Positions 1 to 8,792 of a stretch of 64,000 nucleotides of DNA are shown piece by piece; the first letter of the stretch is position 1; every line of letters starts with the position of its first letter. Below the pieces are notes generated by a model. The model was not told the DNA's origin. It made no database searches and was given only the letters and a program-made list of their open reading frames with translations. This stretch comes from Cyanobacteriota bacterium. GTDB taxonomy: Bacteria > Cyanobacteriota > Vampirovibrionia > Vampirovibrionales > Vampirovibrionaceae. The DNA lies in contig JAIEMW010000001.1 of the NCBI GenBank assembly GCA_019751815.1, forward strand, positions 194,197 to 258,196, given 5' to 3'. The translations under genes were made by a program, and so were the position numbers.

Positions 1-12
1 GGGTGGGACACG

Positions 13-2001
13 TTGGCGACAAAAATTCTCGCTTCTTTTATTCGTGAAGAGTCCACACTGCAATCTCCGTACAAAAGACGCTTGTCCGCGGTTGTTACAA
101 AACTCTGGGATACCCCCACACTTTCTCGCAGTGAAGAAACAGAAATTGTCACTCAGTTAGCTCTCACTGGGACTGATGCTTCACCTATTACGCTAGAAAA
201 ATCCACCGCGTTTTGGCAGGAAAAATCTCTCAAGTTCCCTAACTGGCATATTCCTTGGGTTTATCTGGGCAATAACGCCCTCCAGAGCGGGAGACTGGAT
301 AGTGCAGAAGTGTCTTATTTGAAAGCATATGAGCTTAATCAATCCGATGTGCGCGCCTTGTACGGTCTTGCAGATATTTATCAGAGACAGAAAAATCAGG
401 CCAAACTATCGCAATTACTGGAGAAAATTCGCGGCAATGAGCTGTTGACTTCCTTAGAGCCGTCGGCCATCGAATCTTTGGAAAGCCAATTACAAATCCA
501 GAGGTCAATGGGGCAAAGAACCCCCGAGCAAACGGCCTTGATTGTGAGAAAGCTAATCGACCGCGGCCTGATCTCAGAGGCCCGGCAGCTTCTCCAAACA
601 GTCAACACAAAGACAGAAGCCTTGTTACTCCTACGGTTTGAACTCAATATCTTGGGGGCCTACTGGGATGCCGCCCGAGAAGATCGTCGGGCTTTAGAAA
701 AATCACAGGGGGCTAGCCCGTCTGCCAACCCCTCTGTTTCAACCGGCAAGCTGTTGTGGCTTTGTTTAAACGGTATCCTGCACACCCGCAACCGAGAGTA
801 TGCCCAAGCCCATCATTGGTTTTATGCTGGGGAAAAATTGTCCCAAAACCCGAACTTGCTCAAACAACCTGGGGCAAGGCAGCTGGTAGAAAAGTTGCTG
901 CTGGCGCATCTGTCTCTCTTTGAGCGTGAAAATAATACCAAAGAGCAGTCTCGTATTCTCTTCCAGACGGTCAGCCAGTATTTAAACCCTCTGCCTGCCT
1001 CTTGGTTACTCAGACAAGCAGATTTTCTATTGCGTCACGGCTCTGGTGATAGCCTGGCTGCTGCAGATAAACGTTATGAAGAGGCGCTCTCTCGTTTGCC
1101 CAATTCCAGTCAAGGGTATGCGGGTTGGGCTTTACTGGCCTACCGTCAGGATAAACTCTCCTTGGTCAAAGACAGAGTGATGACCGCACTCACCATCAAT
1201 CCTCATGAATCCTCAGCACTGTTGACTCTGGCGAATCTTTACCGCAGTCAAGGGAATACAACGGAGGCCTGGGATGTTCTGCAAACCCTTTCTTTGAGTG
1301 ATCCAGCCATTATTACGAGTGATAAGACGTTGACACAATGGATACAGGCGCTTCATTTACCTGGATTTAGACCCTTAACAGTTGTGGCTGCGATTAGTGA
1401 AGATGAGAAAGACTATCTGCGGCAATTTATACGGGCCTATCAAAAGTGGCAAGCAGACCGACTGACTTATTATCAGGCCTTAGAAGAGACAATGGCCCAT
1501 TATGATGAAGGTTCTATCCAGGCGGCCAGAGACAGACAATCCATGGCGGGTGTGATTGAAAGACATTTTGACCGTGCAAAACAGCAGTATGATGTCTGGC
1601 GTCAGCTGCGAGCGCCGAAACGCTTTCAGGAGTGGCAGTTCTTTTTGGAAGGGGCCATGTTTACTCACCTGGCCGAAACAAATGCTTTCCTCCGCGGCCT
1701 GCCGATTACCGAGAATTCTGAGACGCTCTCAGTCCTGAATGCCTTGTTTAAAATCTCGTTGGCACAGTTAGAAGTGGTAACCACGCAAATTGATCTGACA
1801 CTGAAAGGGTTGCAGGATAGACTGGGCGTTCCTGTGGCCGGACAAATCTATCTGGAGTCTTCGTATAATCCAAGTATACCTGGGCAAGTGAGTGCGGCCT
1901 TTAAGCGAGTACAGAGTAAAATCAGTCCTATTTTGGATAAAAACAGCAAACAAAACACACAAGGCAACGGAAGCTCCCCCAGTAATGTGGTCCCCTACTA
2001 G
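13..2001 (+). CDS. TPR-repeat protein, possibly 5'-truncated by the window edge
   Basis: The reading frame is open to the first base of the window. TTG at 13 is the first start-like codon but the true start may lie outside. The roughly 660-residue product is rich in tetratricopeptide-like helical pairs. The clearest is near residues 75-130, with the pattern of a short helix, 'LGNNAL', 'Y.KAYEL' and 'LYGLADIY'. A second set lies near residues 355-430, with 'YEEALSRLPNSSQGYAGWALL' style spacing and 'LLTLANLYRSQGN'. There is no catalytic motif, signal peptide or membrane segment in the visible part. TPR proteins are scaffolds for protein-protein contacts, so no enzymatic role is claimed. The C-terminal 200 residues are predicted helical without a recognisable domain. 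The gene converges on the YkgJ-type gene with only 13 bases between stops. Confidence 0.75.
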   Translation: MATKILASFIREESTLQSPYKRRLSAVVTKLWDTPTLSRSEETEIVTQLALTGTDASPITLEKSTAFWQEKSLKFPNWHIPWVYLGNNALQSGRLDSAEVSYLKAYELNQSDVRALYGLADIYQRQKNQAKLSQLLEKIRGNELLTSLEPSAIESLESQLQIQRSMGQRTPEQTALIVRKLIDRGLISEARQLLQTVNTKTEALLLLRFELNILGAYWDAAREDRRALEKSQGASPSANPSVSTGKLLWLCLNGILHTRNREYAQAHHWFYAGEKLSQNPNLLKQPGARQLVEKLLLAHLSLFERENNTKEQSRILFQTVSQYLNPLPASWLLRQADFLLRHGSGDSLAAADKRYEEALSRLPNSSQGYAGWALLAYRQDKLSLVKDRVMTALTINPHESSALLTLANLYRSQGNTTEAWDVLQTLSLSDPAIITSDKTLTQWIQALHLPGFRPLTVVAAISEDEKDYLRQFIRAYQKWQADRLTYYQALEETMAHYDEGSIQAARDRQSMAGVIERHFDRAKQQYDVWRQLRAPKRFQEWQFFLEGAMFTHLAETNAFLRGLPITENSETLSVLNALFKISLAQLEVVTTQIDLTLKGLQDRLGVPVAGQIYLESSYNPSIPGQVSAAFKRVQSKISPILDKNSKQNTQGNGSSPSNVVPY

Positions 2002-2014
2002 TCAATGCGGGGGA

Positions 2015-2746
2015 TTATTTAAGTCCTTCCTGGATTTTACCCAGTACAAATGAGCATAATTCAATGGTGGCGTGGGCCATCAGCGCATCCTGATGTGTCT
2101 CCTGCTTCCAAGGGGCCCAGGCACACTTGTCGTAAATAAAGGTCAATGGGGTGTCTGGGTAACTGCTGCAAATGCTCGGGCGTTTGCTTGTGCCGTAGAT
2201 GCTACAGCGGTTGTCCTCACCGATATAAGGACAGTGGTAAAAGTAAACACCCTCTGGATCACCACTCAGTCTTATCACATCAGCGACCAGCTCTGGGTAG
2301 ACTTCTTTTGCCTTTTCTTGAGAAGGATAGGGCAGAAAAATGCTGGTAAATTCAGTTGCAAAGCGATCCCCCTGTTTTGCTTTCTGCTCTAATTCTTGAT
2401 AGGAAAACTCTGAGCTGGCGAGACGGCAGCAAACCCCACAACTGTGGCATTGAATGGACTCTTTATAGGTTTCAATCGCCTTCAGTCGAGTCAAGATATC
2501 CCGGGCAACTTGCTTCTCAATAACGCTTATGGCATTTTTCTGCCACGCTTGGTATCCACAGCCTGAATGCCTAGGTCGCAGGCATAGCTCAGGGTCATTG
2601 ATAAGGTCTTCAGGGGTAATGACGCACTGAGCACAAGAAATATCTTGAATCCCCTGGTTAATCAGCGTAAAAAGCTGAACCCGCGCTTGTTCAAAGATGT
2701 CACGGTATTGCTGGCGGGTGTGAGATAATTCAAATTCTAGGCTCAT
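2015..2746 (-). CDS. YkgJ-family cysteine-cluster protein
   Basis: This 243-residue protein carries the YkgJ/Fli-B-like zinc- or iron-chelating pattern. A 'CHSCGVCCRL' cluster lies near residue 100. A second group follows with 'HCPYIGEDNRCSIY' and 'RPSICSSYP', so about eight cysteines could bind a metal or Fe-S centre. The family is widespread and its biochemical role is not settled. A further group, 'CAQC' and 'CGYQAW', sits in the N-terminal third, which is longer than in minimal family members. GTG at 2747-2749 directly precedes the ATG chosen here (2744-2746), and either could serve. A second family member lies at 11259-11831. Confidence 0.75.
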   Translation of the reverse strand: MSLEFELSHTRQQYRDIFEQARVQLFTLINQGIQDISCAQCVITPEDLINDPELCLRPRHSGCGYQAWQKNAISVIEKQVARDILTRLKAIETYKESIQCHSCGVCCRLASSEFSYQELEQKAKQGDRFATEFTSIFLPYPSQEKAKEVYPELVADVIRLSGDPEGVYFYHCPYIGEDNRCSIYGTSKRPSICSSYPDTPLTFIYDKCAWAPWKQETHQDALMAHATIELCSFVLGKIQEGLK

Positions 2747-2779
2747 CACTCTATTGTAAGGCGGAAAGTCCAGATTGAG

Positions 2780-3949
2780 ATGTGGCTCCCCATGTGGCTT
2801 CGTATGTGGCTTCGTAAGTTTAGACTGATCTTAGAACAATCGCTCGATAGGGCGCCCCTGAATAGGGGTTCTTATTATGCTCTTTTACCATCATTTGCCT
2901 GGCTTCTCAGCGGCTTTTACGGGCTTGGGGTGTGGTTCCATCAATGGTTATATCAGATCGGCGCCCTCAAGGCTTACCGCCCCGCATTGCCGGTGATTTG
3001 TGTGGGCAATATCACCACGGGTGGTTCGGGAAAAACACCGGTCACCATCGCTCTGGCAACGTATTTTTTGGAAAAAGGGCAGAGAGTTGCGGTTTTGTCC
3101 AAGGGGTACCGAGCCAAAAAAACAGCTCAGGGACACCGGGCAGATAGCCCTGACTATGGGGATGAGCCTTTTTTGATCCAGCAACGCCTACCGGCTGTCA
3201 CTGTTTTGGTGGGGAGTAGCCGAAAACAAAACCTTGAAAAACTGACACGAGAGGGCAATACCGATGTGGTCATTATCGATGATGGGTTTCAACATCACGC
3301 AGTGAAGGCGGCTGTTAATCTTGTTTTGGTGGACCGTCACCAGGGCCTGGGTAACGGAAAACTGCTTCCCTCAGGTCCACTGAGAGACTTCCCAGAACGC
3401 TTAAATCAGGCCCATGCGGTTTGGCTAACTGGCATGCAACCACTCAGTGGTGCTGCTGTATTGGAAACTCCTGCTATTACAACGCTGCGGCATGATTATC
3501 CTGAATTAAACCACCGTCTGGACTCCGTTTCTATCTGCACTGAAGGATGGATTTCCCTTGAAAAATGGCCTTCAGCGTCTTCTAAAGAGAATATTCTTCC
3601 CAGTGAGGCGTTTTCCGGAAAATCTGTTGCGTTATTCACCACCTTTGCCAGACCCGAACGAATGAAAACCTGGTTACTGCAATCAGGTGTTGATGTCCAA
3701 GAACACCGTCTGCTGCCAGATCACGAACCTGTAAGCTGTGATGATACGCAGTGGCTAAAGACAATGATTCAGCAAGAGTTTCCTGTCCTTGTTAGTGAGA
3801 AAGATGCGGTGAAACTCCTTTTTCTGCGAGAAGATTCCGCTCTGGCTGGAATAATACCTATGATCTGGGTGTTGAAAATTCAAGCGGTATTGCCCATTGC
3901 TGCGTTAGAGCGCTGTCTTTCCGGATCTGTATGTGAGGTATCTGCCTGA
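2780..3949 (+). CDS. lpxK: Tetraacyldisaccharide 4'-kinase LpxK
   Basis: LpxK phosphorylates the 4' position of the tetraacyldisaccharide 1-phosphate precursor of lipid A at the inner membrane. The 389-residue length is slightly above the usual 320-350. An N-terminal hydrophobic stretch (about residues 33-60) is followed by the P-loop GGSGKT at 81-86. The family's DDGFQHH motif is at 167-173 and the GNGKLLPSGPLRD block at 191-203. The start region is odd: MWLPMWLRMWLR is built from a near-repeated 12-base unit, so ATG codons at 2780, 2792 and 2804 are all possible. The stop overlaps the next gene's ATG by one base (TGATG), indicating translational coupling with the glycosyltransferase. It is strong evidence for an LPS-bearing outer membrane. 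Confidence 0.93.
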   Translation: MWLPMWLRMWLRKFRLILEQSLDRAPLNRGSYYALLPSFAWLLSGFYGLGVWFHQWLYQIGALKAYRPALPVICVGNITTGGSGKTPVTIALATYFLEKGQRVAVLSKGYRAKKTAQGHRADSPDYGDEPFLIQQRLPAVTVLVGSSRKQNLEKLTREGNTDVVIIDDGFQHHAVKAAVNLVLVDRHQGLGNGKLLPSGPLRDFPERLNQAHAVWLTGMQPLSGAAVLETPAITTLRHDYPELNHRLDSVSICTEGWISLEKWPSASSKENILPSEAFSGKSVALFTTFARPERMKTWLLQSGVDVQEHRLLPDHEPVSCDDTQWLKTMIQQEFPVLVSEKDAVKLLFLREDSALAGIIPMIWVLKIQAVLPIAALERCLSGSVCEVSA

Positions 3950-5094
3950 TGCTGCCGATTGCCAGAGCAAAACGACTCAAAATTTTGGTGGTGAGATACC
4001 GTTTTATTGGCGATACGATTTTAACGGTTCCCTTTTTAAAAGCGCTTCGGGCTCTTTATCCAGATGCGCAAATTGATATGCTTGTGGGGCCTCAGTCTGG
4101 AGAAATCCTGGCCCATTGCCCCTATATCGACCGTCTCTTGTTTTACGATACCACCCGAAAGCACCGCTATGAGAATCAAGCAAACGTTGCAGAACCCCGT
4201 TCCTTCTGGTCTTATGTGAGCGAACTGCAAGAAGAAGGCTACCAGAAGGCCTATGTCCTAAAACGCTCGTTTTCATCAGCGCTGTTGGCAAAACTGGCGA
4301 ATATTCCAGAAAGAATCGGCTTTGACACAGAATGGCGAGGCTGGCTGCTCACGAAATCAGTCCCCTACCGCAAAGACGGGCATGAGAGCGATTGTTTTTT
4401 GGATTTACTGAGAGCGGAAACTGAGACTTCGGCTGAGTTAGCCAAAGTACTGGTGTTTTCTCCAGAGCATTTTGGGTTTCGCATGCAGGACTGGCCCGGT
4501 TTTGAAGGCGTCCCTGAGGTGAGCACCGCTGAAGTGAGCCCACTGGGGGCTATGAGTACAGAACAAAATCTTCGAGTGAAACACGTGGTTTTGCATCTCT
4601 CCAGCTCTAATTCAGCCAAAGAATGGTCTGATGACAAAGCAACTGCCTTGGCGCGAGACCTCCTCAATAGGTATCCGCTGGTATTACATTTTGTGGGAGC
4701 GGCTTCAGACAGACTGCGGTACGAAAAGCTGGTTTCACGCTTGCTGGAAGACTTGCCAGAATCTGTGATTCACCGTACGTGGTTTTACAATTGGTGCGGA
4801 CAAACCACATTGCAGCAAAGTTTGCGTGTGTTGGCACGGATGGATTTGGTGGTTGGGGTCGATTCTGGCACCATGCATATGGCAGCTGCTGTGGGAACGC
4901 CAACCGTGGTTCTATTTGGTCCGATGGATGAAAGAAAATGGCGTCCACTCGGCCCGCATGTTCAAGTGCTGGTGGCAGATACTGACTGTCATCCGTGTAA
5001 CCTCAAGACGCCATGTCGTCACCAATATCAATGTATGACAGATTTATCGATAGAAACGGTAGCACGCGCGTGTCAAACCATCTTGAATCCTTAG
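3949..5094 (+). CDS. Glycosyltransferase family 9 (heptosyltransferase-like)
   Basis: The 381-residue protein has the GT9 fold markers: an N-terminal 'KILVVRYRFIGDTILTVPFL' strand-loop-helix and, near residue 305, the nucleotide-sugar site 'GVDSGTMHMAAAVGTPTVVLFG'. It also has the C-terminal 'CHPCNLKTPCRHQYQC' cysteine cluster often seen in ADP-heptose LPS heptosyltransferases. The likely role is transfer of a heptose or related sugar to the LPS inner core at the cytoplasmic face of the inner membrane. The exact acceptor cannot be deduced. It is coupled to lpxK by a one-base overlap, and its 3' end overlaps mutS2, so the three genes are probably co-transcribed. Confidence 0.88.
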   Translation: MLPIARAKRLKILVVRYRFIGDTILTVPFLKALRALYPDAQIDMLVGPQSGEILAHCPYIDRLLFYDTTRKHRYENQANVAEPRSFWSYVSELQEEGYQKAYVLKRSFSSALLAKLANIPERIGFDTEWRGWLLTKSVPYRKDGHESDCFLDLLRAETETSAELAKVLVFSPEHFGFRMQDWPGFEGVPEVSTAEVSPLGAMSTEQNLRVKHVVLHLSSSNSAKEWSDDKATALARDLLNRYPLVLHFVGAASDRLRYEKLVSRLLEDLPESVIHRTWFYNWCGQTTLQQSLRVLARMDLVVGVDSGTMHMAAAVGTPTVVLFGPMDERKWRPLGPHVQVLVADTDCHPCNLKTPCRHQYQCMTDLSIETVARACQTILNP

Positions 5095-7517
5095 ACTGGC
5101 CGTTTATCCAGGATTTACTAGAGCAGTATTGTCTGACGCCTTATGGAAAGGAGCGCTGGATACAGGCGCCTTTTTTTGAGAGTCCTTCGGCAGCACGCGA
5201 TGCACAGGCGGAAGTTTTTCACCTGGATTCATGGATCCGTCGGATGGGGGCACCGCATAGCCCGAATAAGCCTTTGTTGGATGTCAGACCTTGCCTGAAC
5301 CGGCTTAGTATTGGCGGTACGCTCTCTTTGACTGAGCTAGGTTCCTGGATACAGACTTTAGCGTTTTCCTTGCCCCTTCTTCAACAATTATCAGACACCT
5401 CAGAATTTCAACAGACGCTGAACCCCTTTCTGGAGACCTTATTGACGTTGATGGATCCCGATGAATCTGATCTGCTCGATAGTGCCAGTCCTGAATTACT
5501 GCGCTTGCGAAGCGCATGGCGCCAGCAACGACAAAAATTGATTCAAGATATCCAGAATTATGCCAACCGGCAAGAGATTGTCTCCATGCTTCAGTCCGTC
5601 GTGGTAAGTGAGCGAGACGGACGGTTTGTACTCCCCGTAAAAGCCAGTTTTAAGTCCAGTATCTCAGGCATTGTTCATTCCGGCTCTGCCAGCGGGGCAA
5701 CAGTCTATATGGAGCCGATGTTTGCCATTGAATCCAATAATACTCTCCACCAGTTGCAAGACGGTATTCAACAGGAAGTAACCCGGATTTTAGTCTGGGT
5801 ATCTGGTCTGTTTTGTGAACATTCTGCCGCTTTAGAGGCCTGTCTGGAAGCACTCGGCTATTGGGACAAGCATTTGGCAGCCGGGATGCTTTCTGTCCGT
5901 TTGGATGGGAGTCCTTGTGAAATTCTCTCAGAAGACGAACCGCTGACTCTCAAGCTGAATCAAGCAAAGCATCCTCTGCTAGTTCATCAAAAAGAGACCC
6001 TTGACCATGACGTCATTGCCAACAATATTGCTCTAGGAGGCGCTTTGCCCGAAGAAAATCACCCCCGGTGTATGATCATTACCGGGCCTAACACTGGTGG
6101 GAAAACAGTTTTGCTTAAAACAGTCGGCCTTTTGGCCTTGATGCTTCACGCGGGACTCACACTGCCCGTTGCTGAGGCTTCTGCGATGAGTTGGTTTAGT
6201 CCTGTTTTTGTGGATATTGGCGATCAGCAGAGCATTACGCAAAATCTCTCGACGTTTTCAGCCCACATCTTGCAGCTGAAAAAATGGCTGGATCCAGAAT
6301 TATCGCTGAAGCGGGCCTTAATCCTCATCGATGAAATTGCGGCTGGAACCGATCCGGCAGAAGGGGCCGCACTGGCCAAAGCCCTGTTGCACGAATTTTA
6401 TGAGCGCGGTGCCTTAGTGATGGCCAGTACTCATTTGGGAGAAATGAAATTAGAAGCCCATGAACATCCTGGCTACGTGAATGCCAGTGTTGCCTTTGAT
6501 ACCCAAACCCTTAGCCCGACTTATCGTTTATTACTGGGCACACCAGGAAGCAGTAATGCAATTACCATTGCTTCACGTCTGGGTCTGCCAGAACATTTGA
6601 CAAGCAAAGCAAGCCAGCTTTTAAATGCACCGCAGCGTGATGCCAGTATGCTGATTGAGTCGCTTGAGATGAACAAAATTCAAGCAGAGTCAGAGTATCA
6701 CCGGGCTCGTTCTTACCGTGATGAAATAGAAACAGTTTATAACCGGCTTCAAGAAGAGCGTCAGGCTTTTCAAGAGCAGCGGCGGCAACTTCTCAACCAG
6801 TTTCGGGACCAACTGCTGGGGAAAATGAACCGGATTGAAACCCAGGTGAATGAGATTCAGACCGCCTTGGGTGCCGATGAGATTTCGCCTTTAGATGCCC
6901 GCGGTCATCAGCAACGGATGAATCAGTTACTGAGCGATGCACGAGCGGTATTTCTCTCAGAAGCAGAGCACTTAGAGGCAGAAGAAGACCGGCTCAATCT
7001 CAGTGAACTGGTTGTCGGTCAAAAAATAAAAAGCAAGCGCCTTGGCTTGATTGGTGAGTTAACACAGATAGACACCCAGACACAGACCTTAACACTACAA
7101 GCTGGGTTGGTTCGGGTGACAATTGATCTGGCAGACGCGCAATGGGTGAAAGAAGCAGCCCCACGACGAAAAACAAAAATTCTACCTGTTCAATCTTCTC
7201 AGCCTTTTCAGTCTTCTAAGCCTGCTAAGAAAGACACGCTAATTGAGGTTTCTGACTTTGTAGAAGTTGCTTTTGTAGGAGAAAGCACCGATTTGCGCGG
7301 TCTGCGAGTCGATATCGCCCTCACACAGCTGGATCAATTTTTGGATCAGTCCCTGCTCTCTGGTCAGCAGGCAGTAGCCGTCATTCATGGGCATGGGACT
7401 GGGGCCTTAAAAAAGGCGATCCGTGACCGCCTGGCCTCGCAAGGCTTTGTGAAGTCATTTAAACCAGCCGAAGCCAGAGACGGTGGGGACGGAAAGACCA
7501 TCGTATACTTTGTGTAA
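5070..7517 (+). CDS. mutS2: Endonuclease MutS2
   Basis: MutS2 is a MutS-like ATPase with a C-terminal Smr nuclease domain, linked to suppression of recombination and to ribosome-collision rescue. The Walker A motif GPNTGGKT lies near residue 339, followed by 'LIDEIAAGTDP' (Walker B region) and 'ASTHLGEMK'. A long coiled-coil clamp comes next. The Smr domain begins at 'DLRGLRVD' near residue 741 and has 'VIHGHGTGALKKAI'. There is no N-terminal mismatch-recognition domain, as expected for MutS2. I chose GTG 5070 because family members begin just before the 'LESLDW' segment and this reduces the overlap with the upstream gene to 25 bases. ATG codons at 5013 and 5031 are also in frame. None has a good ribosome-binding site. 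Confidence 0.93.
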   Translation: MSNHLESLDWPFIQDLLEQYCLTPYGKERWIQAPFFESPSAARDAQAEVFHLDSWIRRMGAPHSPNKPLLDVRPCLNRLSIGGTLSLTELGSWIQTLAFSLPLLQQLSDTSEFQQTLNPFLETLLTLMDPDESDLLDSASPELLRLRSAWRQQRQKLIQDIQNYANRQEIVSMLQSVVVSERDGRFVLPVKASFKSSISGIVHSGSASGATVYMEPMFAIESNNTLHQLQDGIQQEVTRILVWVSGLFCEHSAALEACLEALGYWDKHLAAGMLSVRLDGSPCEILSEDEPLTLKLNQAKHPLLVHQKETLDHDVIANNIALGGALPEENHPRCMIITGPNTGGKTVLLKTVGLLALMLHAGLTLPVAEASAMSWFSPVFVDIGDQQSITQNLSTFSAHILQLKKWLDPELSLKRALILIDEIAAGTDPAEGAALAKALLHEFYERGALVMASTHLGEMKLEAHEHPGYVNASVAFDTQTLSPTYRLLLGTPGSSNAITIASRLGLPEHLTSKASQLLNAPQRDASMLIESLEMNKIQAESEYHRARSYRDEIETVYNRLQEERQAFQEQRRQLLNQFRDQLLGKMNRIETQVNEIQTALGADEISPLDARGHQQRMNQLLSDARAVFLSEAEHLEAEEDRLNLSELVVGQKIKSKRLGLIGELTQIDTQTQTLTLQAGLVRVTIDLADAQWVKEAAPRRKTKILPVQSSQPFQSSKPAKKDTLIEVSDFVEVAFVGESTDLRGLRVDIALTQLDQFLDQSLLSGQQAVAVIHGHGTGALKKAIRDRLASQGFVKSFKPAEARDGGDGKTIVYFV

Positions 7518-7684
7518 GTATTTAATTGTTTTTAAAAAGTAACCACCTCTTTGAAAATCCCCCCTTAATGGTGTAAAAATATGTATCAAGAGTGGGTAAC
7601 GATTTAAGTTTCTTAATTTTTGATCCGATTGGAAAAACGTAATCAAAATTTAATTTACTAGAAGATGGATTGTGCAATTGTATG

Positions 7685-7703
7685 AGGAGGACCCTCGGGG
7701 GTC
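7685..7703 (+). promoter_or_regulatory. Shine-Dalgarno followed by spacer hairpin
   Basis: AGGAGG (7685-7690) is 16 bases upstream of the ATG at 7707, too far for ordinary use. The gap holds a five-pair hairpin, GACCC(TCGG)GGGTC, at 7690-7703. If it folds, the effective spacing becomes near normal. It could therefore be a structured ribosome-binding site. The sequence is seen directly and its function is inferred. Confidence 0.4.
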
Positions 7704-7706
7704 TCT

Positions 7707-8228
7707 ATGGCGATTTTTATGACGGACCAGTCATTCAAGCGTTGGTATGACTACGACACCATATTATCAAAGATGGTAGGGTCACTGGAGACAATGACCA
7801 ACGATAGCCGGCGGCTGTTTGGCTATATGATTTGTTGCTTCTCTAAGACACTGATTCTTTCTCAAACACGGACAGAGTTTCTGTTCAGTTTAAATCTGTC
7901 CAAGGTCAAGGGCTTATTCAAGTCTCAAGCCAAGCGACGTTGGTACGATCAAGACCCTGTGTTGCACAAAGCCTTTAACTTGCTTTACTCACTGGATGAT
8001 GAAAACCGGCAAATCGTCACAGAAAAACTGTTTGCCCCAGCCAGTGTGGTGCGAGAATATGAGCTGGCCTGTAAAGAGGAAAAGCTGAAGCCGGATCCCA
8101 TTATCGTGCATCAGATTATAGAAACCTGCTTTTTGCAAAACGCCGAGCAGGCCCGAGAATTTTTCCGCTCTTGGCTGAATCACAAAAAGACCATGCGCGG
8201 TGGGTTCTATCTCGATTCCAGCATGTAA
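7707..8228 (+). CDS. Conserved-looking protein of unknown function
   Basis: I do not recognise this 173-residue protein. It is soluble-looking and predicted mostly helical, with a tryptophan- and tyrosine-rich start (KRWYDYD). That motif echoes near residue 75 as RRWYDQD, which suggests two related helical halves. No signal peptide, membrane span or metal motif is visible. Codon use looks like its neighbours, the gene has a strong AGGAGG upstream, and it ends at a terminator-like hairpin, so it is probably real and expressed alone. A shorter start at ATG 7719 is possible. Confidence 0.6.
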   Translation: MAIFMTDQSFKRWYDYDTILSKMVGSLETMTNDSRRLFGYMICCFSKTLILSQTRTEFLFSLNLSKVKGLFKSQAKRRWYDQDPVLHKAFNLLYSLDDENRQIVTEKLFAPASVVREYELACKEEKLKPDPIIVHQIIETCFLQNAEQAREFFRSWLNHKKTMRGGFYLDSSM

Positions 8229-8251
8229 AAAAGGCGAGTACAGGCTTTTTT
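8227..8251. terminator. Bidirectional terminator-like hairpin
   Basis: A run of six A, then G, mirrored by C and six T (AAAAAAG...CTTTTTT), flanks a small loop between the convergent unknown gene and folK. It gives a U-tract in both directions, so it can end both transcripts. It overlaps both stop regions. Confidence 0.55.
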
Positions 8252-8792
8252 AGCAAGACTCTTCGTTAGAGTCTAATAATAATCTATTGAGTGCCTCTCG
8301 GGTGCCGTAAAGATAGACTTCCTCTGGCGCTTCCAGTGCTTGATGCAGCGCAATCATGCTCTGCCCAAAAATCGGGTGAATGTGGTCTTCGCCAATTTCC
8401 AGCATCGGGACCAAGGCATAGGCCCGCTCATGAAAGCGGGGATGCGGGATGGAGAGTTCTGGATCGCTTTGAATCAAGCTGTCAAAAAAGAGAATATCGA
8501 GATCAATCGTGCGAGGCCCGTCTGGAATCTGCGGATCGCGTATTCTCCCAAGCTGCTGTTCAATCATTTGGCAATGTCGCAATAGGGAATAGGGGGTCAT
8601 CTCCGTTTCTAGAGAGACCACGGCGTTGACAAACCACTCTTGATCTTTGTAGCCAACGGGTTCTGTTTCGTAAAAACTCGACGTACTGAGCACCGTGATT
8701 TGGGGGTGGTGAGACAAAAAATGCAGCGCTTGTTGAATAAACCCAATACGGTCACCGATATTACTGCCTAGGCCGATGTAGACTCGACTCAT
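8250..8792 (-). CDS. folK: 6-hydroxymethyl-7,8-dihydropterin pyrophosphokinase (FolK)
   Basis: FolK transfers pyrophosphate from ATP to 6-hydroxymethyl-7,8-dihydropterin in folate synthesis. The 180-residue protein starts with the family's 'YIGLGSNIGDR' segment. It has 'SSFYETEPVGYKDQEWFVNAV' spacing for the pterin pocket and the signature 'GPRTIDLDILFF', whose two Asp bind magnesium, around residues 92-103. 'IPHPRFHERAYALVPMLEI' follows, as in the family. Its ATG overlaps the stop of miaB (ATGA), so it is translated from the same message as miaB. Confidence 0.93.
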   Translation of the reverse strand: MSRVYIGLGSNIGDRIGFIQQALHFLSHHPQITVLSTSSFYETEPVGYKDQEWFVNAVVSLETEMTPYSLLRHCQMIEQQLGRIRDPQIPDGPRTIDLDILFFDSLIQSDPELSIPHPRFHERAYALVPMLEIGEDHIHPIFGQSMIALHQALEAPEEVYLYGTREALNRLLLDSNEESC

